DNA from: Stenotrophomonas sp. Iso1
GTDB taxonomy: Bacteria > Pseudomonadota > Gammaproteobacteria > Xanthomonadales > Xanthomonadaceae
Assembly (NCBI RefSeq): GCF_027497995.1
Contig: NZ_JAODBT010000001.1
Span: forward strand, 1,514,488-1,578,487
Direction: 5' to 3'
DNA: 64,000 bases
Part shown: piece after piece, positions 24,881 through 33,520 of the stretch
How the letters are laid out: each line of letters begins with the position of its first letter
How positions within the stretch are numbered: the stretch's first letter is position 1
Program-made: the position numbers and the translations under genes
The notes under the pieces: generated by a model
Told to the model about the DNA's origin: nothing
What the model saw: only the letters and a program-made list of their open reading frames with translations
The model's database searches: none

Positions 24881-25812
24881 CACATTCCCCTGACTGCGTT
24901 GACCAGCGAAATGATCGCCGGACCGCCGAGTACCAGCATCAATGCCGGCAGCAGCGTGATCATCATCACCACGGTCATTTTCACCGAGAGCTTCCCCACC
25001 TTTTCTTTCATCTTCATTCGCCGTTGTTCGCGCAAGCGCATGCCGAACTGCTTGAGGGGCTCTTGTACGGCGCCACCGTGTTGATGCACCTGCAGGATCA
25101 TCTGCATCAGGCTGCGCAGGTCGTCGTTGCCGAATGATTCGGACAGCCTCCGCAGTGATTGTTCGCGGCTGCGTCCACGCGTGTAGGCCGCGTTTGCCTG
25201 TTGTAATTCCTTGCCCAGCACCGGAACGGCAATATGCAGTTTTTCGCCCATCATCTGCAGGCTTTGGTCGATGCTGAAACCGACGCCCTGCAGCAACCGC
25301 AGCAGGTCGATGAGCAGCGGCAGTTCGTCGTCTACTTTCTTGCGCAAGCGTCCTGCCCACGTGCGCAACACCAGTTTTGGCAGCAGGATGCCGAGAGCGA
25401 AGCCGACCAGCAGTACGATCAATGCCTGTCCACCTTGCGGGCGTAACAGCACCAAGCCCAGTACTGGCAGGGCCAGCGCAAGAATGATCCGCAAAGCCAG
25501 GAACACGGCGGTGCCGGTGGTGTGGTTCCAGCCCACTTGTTCCAGCAACAGACGGTCCTCCGGTGCCAGCAATGCCTTCTGTACGCGGCTGCCGTCGAAG
25601 TGCTGACCGATGGCGGACAGATCTGCCAGCCGTTGCTGCCACCAGGTGCGTGGTGCCGTGGTCTCCGGTGCAATGTGTTTGACGCTGTCCAGTGCGGTCT
25701 GCAGCGTGGCACTGGCCTGTTGTGAGCGCCGACCGTGGTACAGCAGGCCGGCCACGGCCAATAGCAACGCCAACACTACCAGCATCAAGGACAGCGACAA
25801 CAGCAGGTTCAT
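24880..25812 (-). CDS. tadC: TadC, inner-membrane platform protein of the Flp pilus
   Basis: This 310-residue protein carries a C-terminal T2SSF (GspF-like) domain with the segments DELPLLIDLLRLLQGVGFSI, LGKELQQANAAYTRGRSREQ and SLMQMILQVHQHGGAVQEPL. Hydrophobic helices lie at the N-terminus (LLLSLSLMLVVLALLLAVAG), in the middle (RIILALALPVLGLVLL and ALIVLLVGFALGILLPKLVL) and at the C-terminus. TadB and TadC form the inner-membrane platform that works with the TadA ATPase. The gene follows tadB with 40 intervening bases and its stop overlaps the tadD start. It is shorter than many GspF proteins, as expected for the split TadB/TadC pair. Confidence 0.92.
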   Translation of the reverse strand: MNLLLSLSLMLVVLALLLAVAGLLYHGRRSQQASATLQTALDSVKHIAPETTAPRTWWQQRLADLSAIGQHFDGSRVQKALLAPEDRLLLEQVGWNHTTGTAVFLALRIILALALPVLGLVLLRPQGGQALIVLLVGFALGILLPKLVLRTWAGRLRKKVDDELPLLIDLLRLLQGVGFSIDQSLQMMGEKLHIAVPVLGKELQQANAAYTRGRSREQSLRRLSESFGNDDLRSLMQMILQVHQHGGAVQEPLKQFGMRLREQRRMKMKEKVGKLSVKMTVVMMITLLPALMLVLGGPAIISLVNAVRGM

Positions 25813-25852
25813 GGTGTGCTCCCGGATGCAGCGGAAGGCAGGGTGGAAGGGC

Positions 25853-26767
25853 TCATAGCGACTTGGCCAAGCGATACAGCAGGAACGCGCCGGCCGCTTC
25901 CAGCGCCACTGCCATCAGCAGGACCTTTTTGCCCAGCGGGTCGTGCAACATGGGTTGGAAGAAATCCGGACTGAGCAAAGCCATCATCATGGCCGCCACT
26001 ATCGGCAGCAGACCCAATACCCAGGCCGACATGCGGGTCTCGGAGGTGGTGGCCTGCAGCTCGCGTTGCACCTCTTCCAGGTCGCGCATGAAGTCGCTCA
26101 TGCGCTGCAGAATCTGGTCGCTGCGCCCGCCAATGCGGATACTGGTGCCGAGGATCACCGACAGCATTTCCAGAGGGCGTAACCGGTAGGCCTGCGCGGC
26201 ATGTTGCAGGGCGCGGTCCAGATCCATGCCCGCGCGGGTGTTGCTGAGCGCCGAATCGAGGATGGGACGCAGCGGGGGATCCACATTCTGCGTCGCACTC
26301 TGGAACGCCATCGACAGGCTGTTGCCAATGCCTGCCATGCGCACCATGTTTTCGAGGAAATCCGGCATCTGCGCCACCAGCCGTTGCTGGATTTTTTCGA
26401 TGCGACGAAACAGCCATAACCACAAGCAAAGCAGGTACAAGGCGAGCACAAAGACGCCGAAGCCCACCGAGTTCATGCGCATGCCGGCACCCACACCCGC
26501 GAGCACTCCCGGGATGAGCAGTAATACGAGCGTGCGCGGCGATTCCGGCAGGCCAGCGCGGCGCAACAACTCGGCCCAGCGTCGCGTGGGCTTGCGTTGC
26601 ACGGCGGGATTGTCCGCGTTGCGTTGCGCGTCGGGGTGGGACAGACGGGTTTCTGCATGCTCGGCGGCCGCGCGCTGTTGCACGCGCGTGGCAAGCCCCC
26701 ACCACAGGCCCATCGCCACGGCGATGAGCAGGAGTGCGGTACTGCCGAGTAGCAGGGGAAGCATCAT
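25853..26767 (-). CDS. tadB: TadB, inner-membrane platform protein of the Flp pilus
   Basis: A 304-residue T2SSF-domain protein. Helices occur at residues 1-27, about 75-118 and at the C-terminus. The cytoplasmic domain contains RLVAQMPDFLENMVRMAGIG, LSNTRAGMDLDRALQHAAQA and RIGGRSDQILQRMSDFMRDL, the conserved TadB signature. It pairs with TadC. Its ATG overlaps the TGA of tadA (ATGA, 26764-26767), so synthesis is coupled to that of the ATPase. A basic, hydrophilic insertion near residues 30-65 separates the first helix from the domain. Confidence 0.92.
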   Translation of the reverse strand: MMLPLLLGSTALLLIAVAMGLWWGLATRVQQRAAAEHAETRLSHPDAQRNADNPAVQRKPTRRWAELLRRAGLPESPRTLVLLLIPGVLAGVGAGMRMNSVGFGVFVLALYLLCLWLWLFRRIEKIQQRLVAQMPDFLENMVRMAGIGNSLSMAFQSATQNVDPPLRPILDSALSNTRAGMDLDRALQHAAQAYRLRPLEMLSVILGTSIRIGGRSDQILQRMSDFMRDLEEVQRELQATTSETRMSAWVLGLLPIVAAMMMALLSPDFFQPMLHDPLGKKVLLMAVALEAAGAFLLYRLAKSL

Positions 26768-28122
26768 GCAAAGTTGCCCATGTTGGCTTCACGCAGTTCC
26801 TGACGAAACGGTTCGAGCTTGTAGCAATGGGGGTGAAAACCGAGCCCGATCCAACGGTCGCGCTCACGGCTGTCCTGGTCGACCCACGGCTCGTGCTTGA
26901 ACAACTCCTGGCTGGTGATGATGTTGTCGCTGACGCCGGTGATCTCGGTGATGGAGGTGATGACCCGGCGGCCGCTGCCCAGGCGCGATATCTGCACGAT
27001 GAAGTTGATGGCGCTGGCGATCTGCCGGCGCAAGCTTTCCTCGCTGCCATTGAAGCCGGCAAAGCCGGCCAGCATTTCCAGGCGGTAGAGACAGTCGCGC
27101 GGCGAGTTGGCGTGAATGGTGGCCATGGAGCCGTCATGGCCCGTGTTCATGGCCTGCAGCATCTCCAGCACCTCGGCGCCACGCACTTCGCCGACCACGA
27201 TGCGGTCCGGCCGCATGCGCAGGCTGTTGCGAACCAGGTCGCGGATACTGACGGCGCCGGCGCCATCGAAGCCACCCAGGCGGCTTTCCAGGCGCACGAC
27301 GTGTGGATGGTTGAGGGCCAGTTCGGCGGTGTCCTCAACGGTGATCACGCGCTCGTTGTGCGGCACAAACGTGGCCAGCGCATTCAGCAACGAAGTCTTG
27401 CCAGAGCTGGTGCCGCCGGAGATGAGGACGTTGCAACGGCCACGCACCAGCGCATGGAGCAGGGCGTACATCGGTTTGTCGAAGGCGCCGCGTGCGAGTA
27501 GCTCATCGGGCGTGAACGGATCTTTGCGGAACTTGCGGATCGACACCATCGGGCCATCAACCGCCAGCGGCGAGATGATGGCATTGAGCCGGCCACCGTT
27601 GGGCAGGCGCGCATCAACCATCGGATTGGAGTCGTCCAGGCGTCGCCCGAGCGGGGCGATGATGCGGCGCAGGATGCGCAGCAGGTGGCGATCGTCGCTG
27701 AAGCGCTGCGTGGCCCGGCGGAGCTGTCCGCCCCTGGAGATGTGCACGTCCTTGTAGCCGTTGATGAGGATGTCCTCGATCTCCGGGTCATGCAGCAGGT
27801 CATCCAGTGGGCCGAAGCCGGTCAGCTCCTTGTGCAACGCGTTGGATACGGCTTCCATCTCCTGCGCGTTGACTGGAATCTTCCATTCCTTGACGAACGC
27901 AGCGGTCTGGCTTTGGACATATTTTCCGGTGGTCTCGGGCGACCACGCGTCGATGTCGACACGCTGGTCCTCAACGTGATTGAGCAGGTACTCATGCGCT
28001 GCGGACAGCACGCTTTGGAACTGTTCGGTCTGCTCGAACGGCACGCTGACGGTCGTTTCGGCTGGTAGCGGCGGGACCATCGGTCGGGCAGGTAGGGGAG
28101 TGACTTTGTCTTCCATTGTCAT
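26764..28122 (-). CDS. tadA: TadA/CpaF ATPase of the Flp pilus
   Basis: The 452-residue protein is the secretion ATPase that powers Flp pilus assembly. Walker A is GGTSSGKT at residues 236-243 with the P-loop lysine at K242. The Asp box and Walker B regions lie in ITVEDTAEL and RPDRIVVGEVRG, and the His box in MNTGHDGSMATIHANSPRD. The N-terminal domain includes GPLDDLLHDPEIEDILINGY, diagnostic of the CpaF/TadA branch. The C-terminal stretch SITEITGVSDNIITSQELF is also conserved. Its start codon overlaps the stop of tadZ (28119-28122); an ATG two codons later is an alternative. All catalytic elements appear intact. Confidence 0.96.
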   Translation of the reverse strand: MTMEDKVTPLPARPMVPPLPAETTVSVPFEQTEQFQSVLSAAHEYLLNHVEDQRVDIDAWSPETTGKYVQSQTAAFVKEWKIPVNAQEMEAVSNALHKELTGFGPLDDLLHDPEIEDILINGYKDVHISRGGQLRRATQRFSDDRHLLRILRRIIAPLGRRLDDSNPMVDARLPNGGRLNAIISPLAVDGPMVSIRKFRKDPFTPDELLARGAFDKPMYALLHALVRGRCNVLISGGTSSGKTSLLNALATFVPHNERVITVEDTAELALNHPHVVRLESRLGGFDGAGAVSIRDLVRNSLRMRPDRIVVGEVRGAEVLEMLQAMNTGHDGSMATIHANSPRDCLYRLEMLAGFAGFNGSEESLRRQIASAINFIVQISRLGSGRRVITSITEITGVSDNIITSQELFKHEPWVDQDSRERDRWIGLGFHPHCYKLEPFRQELREANMGNFA

Positions 28123-29384
28123 TTGCCCAACAGGTTGGCGAGACGGGTGAGAGGTGAACTGGATGCATGCGTGGCGACATGCTTGCTGTCCAGTGCCTGC
28201 AATAGCGGCAGCAGGGCTTTGAGGTAGGGATCGCGCGGTGCGGATTCGGTGAGCAGATGGCCAAGGCCTGCATTCGAGCGGAGTACTCGGGCGCGGTCGG
28301 GCAGGGTGGCCAATAGCGGCAGGTTGAAGCGTTGTGCGATCTGCATGTCGCTCAGTCCGCCGTTGGCGTCGAAGCGATTGACGATGAGCTTCAGGCGCGC
28401 ATCGCGCTGGCCGCGTTGTTCCAACTCACGCATGGTCTGGTCCAGCGACACCAACGAACCGATGGCCTGGTCGGCGACCAGCCAGATATCAGTGGCGTTG
28501 TGCAGCAGGCTGGTCGGCAGCAATTGGATGGGCAACCCGCCGGCATCACACAGCGTGGTCGGGAACACACTGCGCAGTCGCTCCAGCAACGCATTGGGCT
28601 CATGCTTTTTCAGCAAGGTACCGCTGGCGTTGCCCAGCAGCGACAAGCCGCTGGAATGGTGTGCGAAGGCGGTAGCAGCGAAGGTGCGATCCAGCCGTTC
28701 GACATTGCTCAGCGCTTCTTCGTAGCTGAAGTGGCATTCCATGCCCAGGTACAACGCGGCATCGGCTGACGGTTGACCAAGATCGAGCAACAACAATTGA
28801 CTGGGGTGTTGACCGTGATTGCTGGCAGCGGGCTCCTGCCCGGCCAGCAGAGCACCCAGGTGTGTTGCCAGGGTGCTGGTGCCAATGCCGGCGCGCACGC
28901 CCAGCAACAACACCAGGCGCCCGCTGGGTTTGACGTCGGCAGCCGGTGCGGCGACCGGTTTGGCCGTCGACGGCGCGCTGCCAACGCGCTCGAACACTTC
29001 CAACATCTGCGCGGTTGTGTTGTCGATGTCGATGAAGTCGCGCACGCCCGAGCGCACTGCCGCCAACAGATGCGTGGCCTGCTCCGGGCCGGTGGTGCCG
29101 ATGCCGATCAACGACCGGTAGGCCTGCTGCGCATTCAATTGACGTGCAATGTCGGTGGAGTAGGCCGCGTTGCCGCCGCAGTAGTCGAGCAGGATCACAG
29201 CCGACTCTGCTGCGCCCTCCAGCATCTGCCGGGGCGCGACTTCGCGGCTGTCTACCCAGCGCAGTTCCACATGCCCGGCCAGCACGCTGCCCAGGCGCGC
29301 GATGTGCCGGTTGTCCGGCGCATACAGCACCAACTGCAGGGTGGTCGCGCTTTGGTTCAGGGGCAAGGGCATCACCGAGGACAT
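28119..29384 (-). CDS. tadZ: TadZ/CpaE-like pilus localisation ATPase, P-loop degenerate
   Basis: A 421-residue protein with an N-terminal receiver-like domain (about 15-130) followed by a MinD/ParA-type ATPase domain. TadZ/CpaE proteins place the tad machine at the pole. The Walker A region reads VRAGIGTSTLATHLG, so both lysines of the deviant P-loop motif KGGxGKT are replaced, by Arg and by Thr. Switch-like segments remain in LLLLDLGQPSADAAL and FPTTLCDAGGLPIQ. Many CpaE/TadZ proteins have such a relaxed motif, so this may be a nucleotide sensor or scaffold rather than an active ATPase. It starts 10 bases after the secretin stop and ends overlapping the tadA start. Confidence 0.87.
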   Translation of the reverse strand: MSSVMPLPLNQSATTLQLVLYAPDNRHIARLGSVLAGHVELRWVDSREVAPRQMLEGAAESAVILLDYCGGNAAYSTDIARQLNAQQAYRSLIGIGTTGPEQATHLLAAVRSGVRDFIDIDNTTAQMLEVFERVGSAPSTAKPVAAPAADVKPSGRLVLLLGVRAGIGTSTLATHLGALLAGQEPAASNHGQHPSQLLLLDLGQPSADAALYLGMECHFSYEEALSNVERLDRTFAATAFAHHSSGLSLLGNASGTLLKKHEPNALLERLRSVFPTTLCDAGGLPIQLLPTSLLHNATDIWLVADQAIGSLVSLDQTMRELEQRGQRDARLKLIVNRFDANGGLSDMQIAQRFNLPLLATLPDRARVLRSNAGLGHLLTESAPRDPYLKALLPLLQALDSKHVATHASSSPLTRLANLLGK

Positions 29385-29394
29385 AAGTTGGGTT

Positions 29395-30729
29395 TCAGCG
29401 TGAGAAGCCGGGCAGTTGATCCGGGCTTGCAGGGTGCAGCAGCCAGGAACCCCATACCGGCAGGTTGGGTTGAGCTTCGCGTTGGCCAGGCAGCGGAATA
29501 TCGCTGCCGCGTGCCAGCGGCCGTACCAGTCGTGGCGTCACCACGATTACCAGCTCCTTGTCCTCGCGTTGGTAGGAAAGGTTGCGGAAGAACGAACCGA
29601 TGATCGGCAGATCGCCGAGCAAGGGAATCTTGTTGACCACCGATGACAACTGGCTGCTGACCAGTCCGCCAATGACGAAGCTCTCGCCATCGCCCAGTTC
29701 AACCGTGGTATCGGCACGGCGGGTGGAAATTGCAGGGATTTGTGTGCCGTCCAAGCTGATGCCGCGGGTGTAATCCAGGTCGCTGGCTTCCGGCGCCACC
29801 TTCAATGAGATGCGGTCGGAGGAAAGTACGGTCGGCGTCACGGTCAAGCCGATGCCGAAGGGCTTGAAGGTCACCGTGGTGGTGCCCAGGCCTTGGGGTT
29901 CGAGGATGGGCAGCTCGCCACCGGCCAGGAAGCTGGCGCTCTGGCCTGACAGGGCCACCAGTGTGGGTTCGGCCAGTACGCGCGCCATGCCGTTGCTTTG
30001 CAGGATGTCGATGTTGGCATCCCACTTGCCTGGAATGGACTCGGCAATCAATTTGAACGCCGAAGACAGCGCACCGCCATTGCTGCTGCCAGACGGCGCG
30101 GTCATGCCATAAGTGAAGCCGCCATTGGTGTTGCTGAAGTTGATGCCGATCTGCCGCAACACCTTTTTGTTGAACTCCACCACTTTCACTTCCACCTGCA
30201 CCACGCCGCCGTTGTTGATGGTGGCCACATCGTTGATCGCGGCTTTCTCACCCACCGCAGATGCTGCCGCCTTGCGGCTGGCTTCGTGCTCCAGCAGCGA
30301 GGCGGAGTTGCCCGAAAGCAGCGCCTGGCCGGCCTGCACCGTCACCGTGCTGCCACCGCCATCGAGCAGACCGCCCTGGATCGCGTTGCGCACTTCCACG
30401 CGGATGCGAGTTGGCGTGGCTTGTTTGGTCAACCACAGCAGCAATGTGGTGCTGCCCGGCGATTTGCCGACCAGCAATGCCTCGTTGTTGCGACCAATGC
30501 GGGTGATGTCGGCGATGGATGGATCGGCGATGGCGATGCGCTCCACGCCTGTCGGCAGGTTCCAGGGGCGCTGTTCGTTGAGTTCCAGAAGCACCGTGTT
30601 GGCGGGCGCTTCGGCATGCGCCAGTGGCGCGACGAACATCGGCATCACGCCCGCACCGAAAAACGCCAGCGCGGTGATGAGGGGAGTGGCTTTGAGTGGA
30701 CGTAGCAGCAAGTGATGGCCCCCGGTCAT
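29395..30729 (-). CDS. cpaC: CpaC/RcpA-type outer-membrane secretin of the Flp pilus
   Basis: The 444-residue secretin has a signal region (PLITALAFFGAGVMPMFVAP onward) and an N-terminal BON/N0-like domain (LNEQRPWNLPTGVERIAIAD, LLVGKSPGSTTLLLWL). The secretin core runs from about residue 175, with VQVEVKVVEFNKKVLRQIGI, LSGQSASFLAGGELPILEPQ, VELGDGESFVIGGLVSSQLS and VNKIPLLGDLPIIGSFFRN. These are the canonical secretin gate and C-terminal motifs. It forms the outer-membrane channel for the pilus. Its ATG overlaps the TGA of cpaB (30726-30729). Confidence 0.93.
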   Translation of the reverse strand: MTGGHHLLLRPLKATPLITALAFFGAGVMPMFVAPLAHAEAPANTVLLELNEQRPWNLPTGVERIAIADPSIADITRIGRNNEALLVGKSPGSTTLLLWLTKQATPTRIRVEVRNAIQGGLLDGGGSTVTVQAGQALLSGNSASLLEHEASRKAAASAVGEKAAINDVATINNGGVVQVEVKVVEFNKKVLRQIGINFSNTNGGFTYGMTAPSGSSNGGALSSAFKLIAESIPGKWDANIDILQSNGMARVLAEPTLVALSGQSASFLAGGELPILEPQGLGTTTVTFKPFGIGLTVTPTVLSSDRISLKVAPEASDLDYTRGISLDGTQIPAISTRRADTTVELGDGESFVIGGLVSSQLSSVVNKIPLLGDLPIIGSFFRNLSYQREDKELVIVVTPRLVRPLARGSDIPLPGQREAQPNLPVWGSWLLHPASPDQLPGFSR

Positions 30730-31793
30730 GGCGAAGACAGGCGATTGGATGGCGTTGTTCCTCGGATGATTTCGATGCCTTGACGGCTGGCGGCGCGCGG
30801 CGTGCGTGGGCGTACCGGTGTCGCTATGGCGGGCGCTGTTGGCCGCGCTGTTCTGCCTTCGGACTCACCGGCCAATGCGGCCAGACTGATGCCGGCATAG
30901 GCTTGGTTTTCCGGGCGCGCGGCGGCTTCGGCATCCATGGCGTCCAGATCACGCCGCAGCGGCAGCACCGGCGCTGGCGCAACGAAGATGGAGGCGTCAG
31001 CCAGCGCGGTGTCGCCAGGGTTGCGCAGGGCCAGGAACAACTTGCCGCTGTGGGCAGCCAGCAGCAGGCGACCGGCATCCTGCACCGGCACCGCCAGGAT
31101 GGCGCTACGTGGCGGTGCGGCGTTGCCGTTGGTGCCGCCTGAAGCGCTGCTGTTGTTGCTACGTGAGGCGATGGTTTCTGCTCGGCTTCCAGGTTCCGGT
31201 TGGCCCGCTGCGGTCTCGCTTTCCGCTTGCGCGGCAGCCTGTTGCGTGCCGACATCCTCCGCGCCGTAGCCCAATACCCGCAGCCGTGACAACAGCAGCC
31301 GCGCCTGTGGGTTGTCGCGTTGTGCTCCGGCGTCGGATGGTGCTTGCAGGCTCATGAAAACATCGACGAAATCGCCGGGGGCGATGCGGTTGCTGACGCC
31401 GGCCAGTTCATCAACCGGAATTGCGACAGCGCGCTCGCCGGGTTTGATACCGGCAGCGATGCCTTGCAGCAGCTGCGCACGCGCGACCATGCCGCCTGCG
31501 GCGATATCGCTGCTGGGAACACGGCCGACGACATCGGCAATGGACGGGAAGCCTTCGCTGGGTGCCACCTGGAGCTCGGTGGTCGACAGATCGGCTGCTG
31601 TGATCGGTTGACCGGCTGGCAGGGCCTTGGTGGTCACTACGACCACGCGTTTGGGCAGCCCCGCTGCAGGCTCGGCCTTGACCGTGACCTCCGGTGAGGA
31701 CGTGGTTCTTCGGCCGATGCCGAAGGCCAGTATTGCCAGTAGCACGGCAAGCACCAGCAACAGGATGGCGGCGATGCGGATTGCCTTTGGCAT
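30726..31793 (-). CDS. cpaB: CpaB/RcpC-like Flp pilus assembly protein
   Basis: A 355-residue protein with one N-terminal membrane helix (AAILLLVLAVLLAILAFGIG) and a SAF domain (VVVTTKALPAGQPITAADLS, then VPSSDIAAGGMVARAQLL). The conserved CpaB stretch ERAVAIPVDELAGVSNRIAP and DFVDVFM follows. Beyond about residue 150 the sequence becomes Ala/Gln/Ser/Asn-rich and low in complexity before another ordered strand region and a Pro/Arg-rich tail. CpaB proteins sit in the periplasm and help secretin assembly. The start at 31793 precedes the single helix directly. The gap from the tadE stop (31827) is 33 bases and holds GGAGGAGG on the minus strand, an unusually strong ribosome-binding site. Confidence 0.9.
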   Translation of the reverse strand: MPKAIRIAAILLLVLAVLLAILAFGIGRRTTSSPEVTVKAEPAAGLPKRVVVVTTKALPAGQPITAADLSTTELQVAPSEGFPSIADVVGRVPSSDIAAGGMVARAQLLQGIAAGIKPGERAVAIPVDELAGVSNRIAPGDFVDVFMSLQAPSDAGAQRDNPQARLLLSRLRVLGYGAEDVGTQQAAAQAESETAAGQPEPGSRAETIASRSNNSSASGGTNGNAAPPRSAILAVPVQDAGRLLLAAHSGKLFLALRNPGDTALADASIFVAPAPVLPLRRDLDAMDAEAAARPENQAYAGISLAALAGESEGRTARPTAPAIATPVRPRTPRAASRQGIEIIRGTTPSNRLSSP

Positions 31794-31826
31794 GGTGAGA
31801 CTCCTCCTCCTTGGAGAATGCAGCGG

Positions 31827-32309
31827 TCAGCGATTACCCAGATCCAACTGCACAACGGCGGTACTGCTGAGTGAATTGCCCATGCTCCAGCTCAGCAGGC
31901 GTCCGGTGCCGGGCAAGAAGGGATGGGCGTTGTGGTCGTAGGACGCAATGACGCGGATGCACTGCACGCTGCCATCGGAACTGCAGGCATACGGCTGTGA
32001 GACGTTGATGGGCGGCGCATTGGCCGCACTGCAGCTGGGCGTGGACTTGGAAAAGTTCAGCAGCCACTGCATCGAGCGCGCTGCCGCCATGCAGGCATTG
32101 GCGCGGCGTTCGGGGATGTCGCCGTAGCGCAACGCCGCGCGCGCGCCTTCACCGGCAGCCAGCGCCAGCGATTGCTGAGCGGCAAACACCATCACGCCTG
32201 TGAAGGTAACCAGCAGCAGCGGCAGTACGCCGAACATCATCAAAAAAGCGAATTCCAGGGTGATCACGCCGCGTGTGTTGCGACGTTGCGGCAGTCTGCG
32301 CTTAGACAT
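31827..32309 (-). CDS. tadE: TadE-like minor pseudopilin
   Basis: The 160-residue protein has a basic leader ending RRNTRG, then VITLEFAFLMMFGVLPLLLV, where the Glu five residues after the Gly matches the pseudopilin pattern for TadV cleavage. The remainder (GEGARAALRYGDIPERRANA, with four cysteines) is typical of TadE/TadF proteins, which are processed minor pilins. The start is the ATG at 32309, with GGAGG on the minus strand at proper distance. The in-frame GTG at 32315 falls within that ribosome-binding site and is rejected. The first bases overlap the end of tadV by 8. No separate tadF was found in this locus. Confidence 0.88.
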   Translation of the reverse strand: MSKRRLPQRRNTRGVITLEFAFLMMFGVLPLLLVTFTGVMVFAAQQSLALAAGEGARAALRYGDIPERRANACMAAARSMQWLLNFSKSTPSCSAANAPPINVSQPYACSSDGSVQCIRVIASYDHNAHPFLPGTGRLLSWSMGNSLSSTAVVQLDLGNR

Positions 32310-32832
32310 ACCCACCTCCGTGCAGCACGTAGCCGATCATTGCGATGCCCAGATAGGCCGCGTAGGGAATGCCTGCGCGTCCCTGTCGTGCGGCGCGTAG
32401 GTTCAATTGCCAATCCTGCAGCCAGCCGTTGCCCTGATAGGCCACGTTGGCCTTGTGCAAGGAAGCTGGCACATAGCGCACCGCCAAGGGCCACGTGACG
32501 ACGAGGAGCGCGTGACCCCCGGCGGCCAGACTGGCGCAGACCCAGATGGGCAGCAGCGCCTTGGCACCGAGCAGAAAACCGATGGTCGAAAACAATTTGA
32601 CGTCACCTGCGCCCATCCAGCCGATGAGATGGAATGGGAGCAGTACCGCCAACCCGATGACACCACCCAGCAGACAATCAGCAACGGACGGCGTTGCGCC
32701 ACCGACGGCCTGTGCAAACACGGCCATCCCCAGCACCGCCAACAACGCGCGGTTGCTCACGCGCCGTGCCGTCAGGTCGCTGATGGCGACCTGCAGGCCC
32801 AGCAGGAGTGCGGTGAGGGCGATGAGCGTCAT
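32302..32832 (-). CDS. tadV: TadV/CpaA prepilin peptidase (A24 family)
   Basis: A 176-residue polytopic membrane protein of the A24 aspartic peptidase family. The two catalytic aspartates are D19 in QVAISDLTARRVSN and D77 in the GxGD motif WMGAGDVKLF. It lacks the N-terminal methyltransferase domain of PilD, as expected for the tad type. It should cleave the Flp prepilin and the TadE pseudopilin. The gene starts 18 bases after the flp stop and overlaps tadE by 8 bases, so all three are produced together. Confidence 0.94.
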   Translation of the reverse strand: MTLIALTALLLGLQVAISDLTARRVSNRALLAVLGMAVFAQAVGGATPSVADCLLGGVIGLAVLLPFHLIGWMGAGDVKLFSTIGFLLGAKALLPIWVCASLAAGGHALLVVTWPLAVRYVPASLHKANVAYQGNGWLQDWQLNLRAARQGRAGIPYAAYLGIAMIGYVLHGGGYV

Positions 32833-32850
32833 GTCAGTGGCCGTCTGTTG

Positions 32851-33039
32851 TCAGGCGGCAGGCGTGTCGCTGCCGGCGATGGCAGCCTCGAGCTTGGTCA
32901 GAATAGACTGGAAAACAGCGGTTAAGCCGTCACGAGCGAAGAAGAGAATGATGCCGGCGACCACGGCTGCCAACAGCCCGTACTCAAGTGCGGTGACACC
33001 ATCCTCTTCCTTGAAGAACTTCCGGATCTGAGCGTTCAT
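32851..33039 (-). CDS. flp: Flp major pilin
   Basis: A 62-residue prepilin with the Flp layout. The hydrophilic leader MNAQIRKFFKEEDG ends in G14 at the predicted cleavage site, and the mature protein begins VTALEYGLLAAVVAGIILFF. The Glu-Tyr pair at mature positions 5 and 6 is the Flp hallmark. The C-terminus is short and Ala/Ser/Thr-rich. GGGAG lies about 6 bases before the ATG. It is the first gene of the tad locus and the only flp copy in the window. No terminator separates it from tadV, although major pilins often have one. Confidence 0.95.
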   Translation of the reverse strand: MNAQIRKFFKEEDGVTALEYGLLAAVVAGIILFFARDGLTAVFQSILTKLEAAIAGSDTPAA

Positions 33040-33520
33040 AGCGTTCTCCCTGATGACCCGGTGTCGGTGATGCTCCGACCGACAGCCGGGCAAAACTGGG
33101 CATTCCTGCCCGAAGTGGTCTTTGGGATTGCTTGATACCGACCGGTGTGTCGATAGCGGTTCGGGTGACCGTGCGTAGTACGGCTTCCCCGGCCGTTGCT
33201 TCCGTCTTGCCCCTGTCGGCACGCATGGCATGCCCGAGAGCATCATTGCAATGTGTGTGTGAAGAGAGATGCGCGAATTCGGCAAAAAACAACTCTTTTT
33301 CATATCTGTGACAGAGATCGCTGTTTTGATGGCGCGCTCTTACGAGGCGCTCATTGTTTCTTTGTCAGTATCAGTACCAAGCAAATAGACATGGTCACTC
33401 GCCCACTGCTTTTTGTAGGAAATTTCGGGATGTGCGTCGGGGATTGCAGGCTGCAGTTCCAGCCTGCAATGGATAGTCGCTTCTAAGGCGCGTTCCTTCG
33501 GGGATCGCAAAGGCGTTCAC
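33040..33520. promoter_or_regulatory. Divergent control region between flp and the AraC gene
   Basis: About 480 bases separate the flp start (minus) from the AraC-type gene start (plus), the most A/T-rich stretch of the neighbourhood (especially 33241-33420). Promoters in both directions must lie here. A TGTGACAGAGATCGCT sequence at 33307-33322 resembles half of a CRP/Clp-type site; the second half is poor. I looked for a sigma-54 -24/-12 element pointing to flp and found none. Confidence 0.5.
33443..33470. promoter_or_regulatory. Perfect 11-base inverted repeat upstream of the AraC gene
   Basis: ATTGCAGGCTG and CAGCCTGCAAT are exact reverse complements separated by CAGTTC. The element lies 51 bases before the AraC start codon. 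No T-run follows in either direction, which favours an operator or an mRNA leader hairpin over a terminator. Confidence 0.6.

Noticed and set aside
33040-33420. Sigma-54 promoter for flp
   Set aside because: I looked for GG and GC elements at -24/-12 on the minus strand and found no match with the invariant bases.
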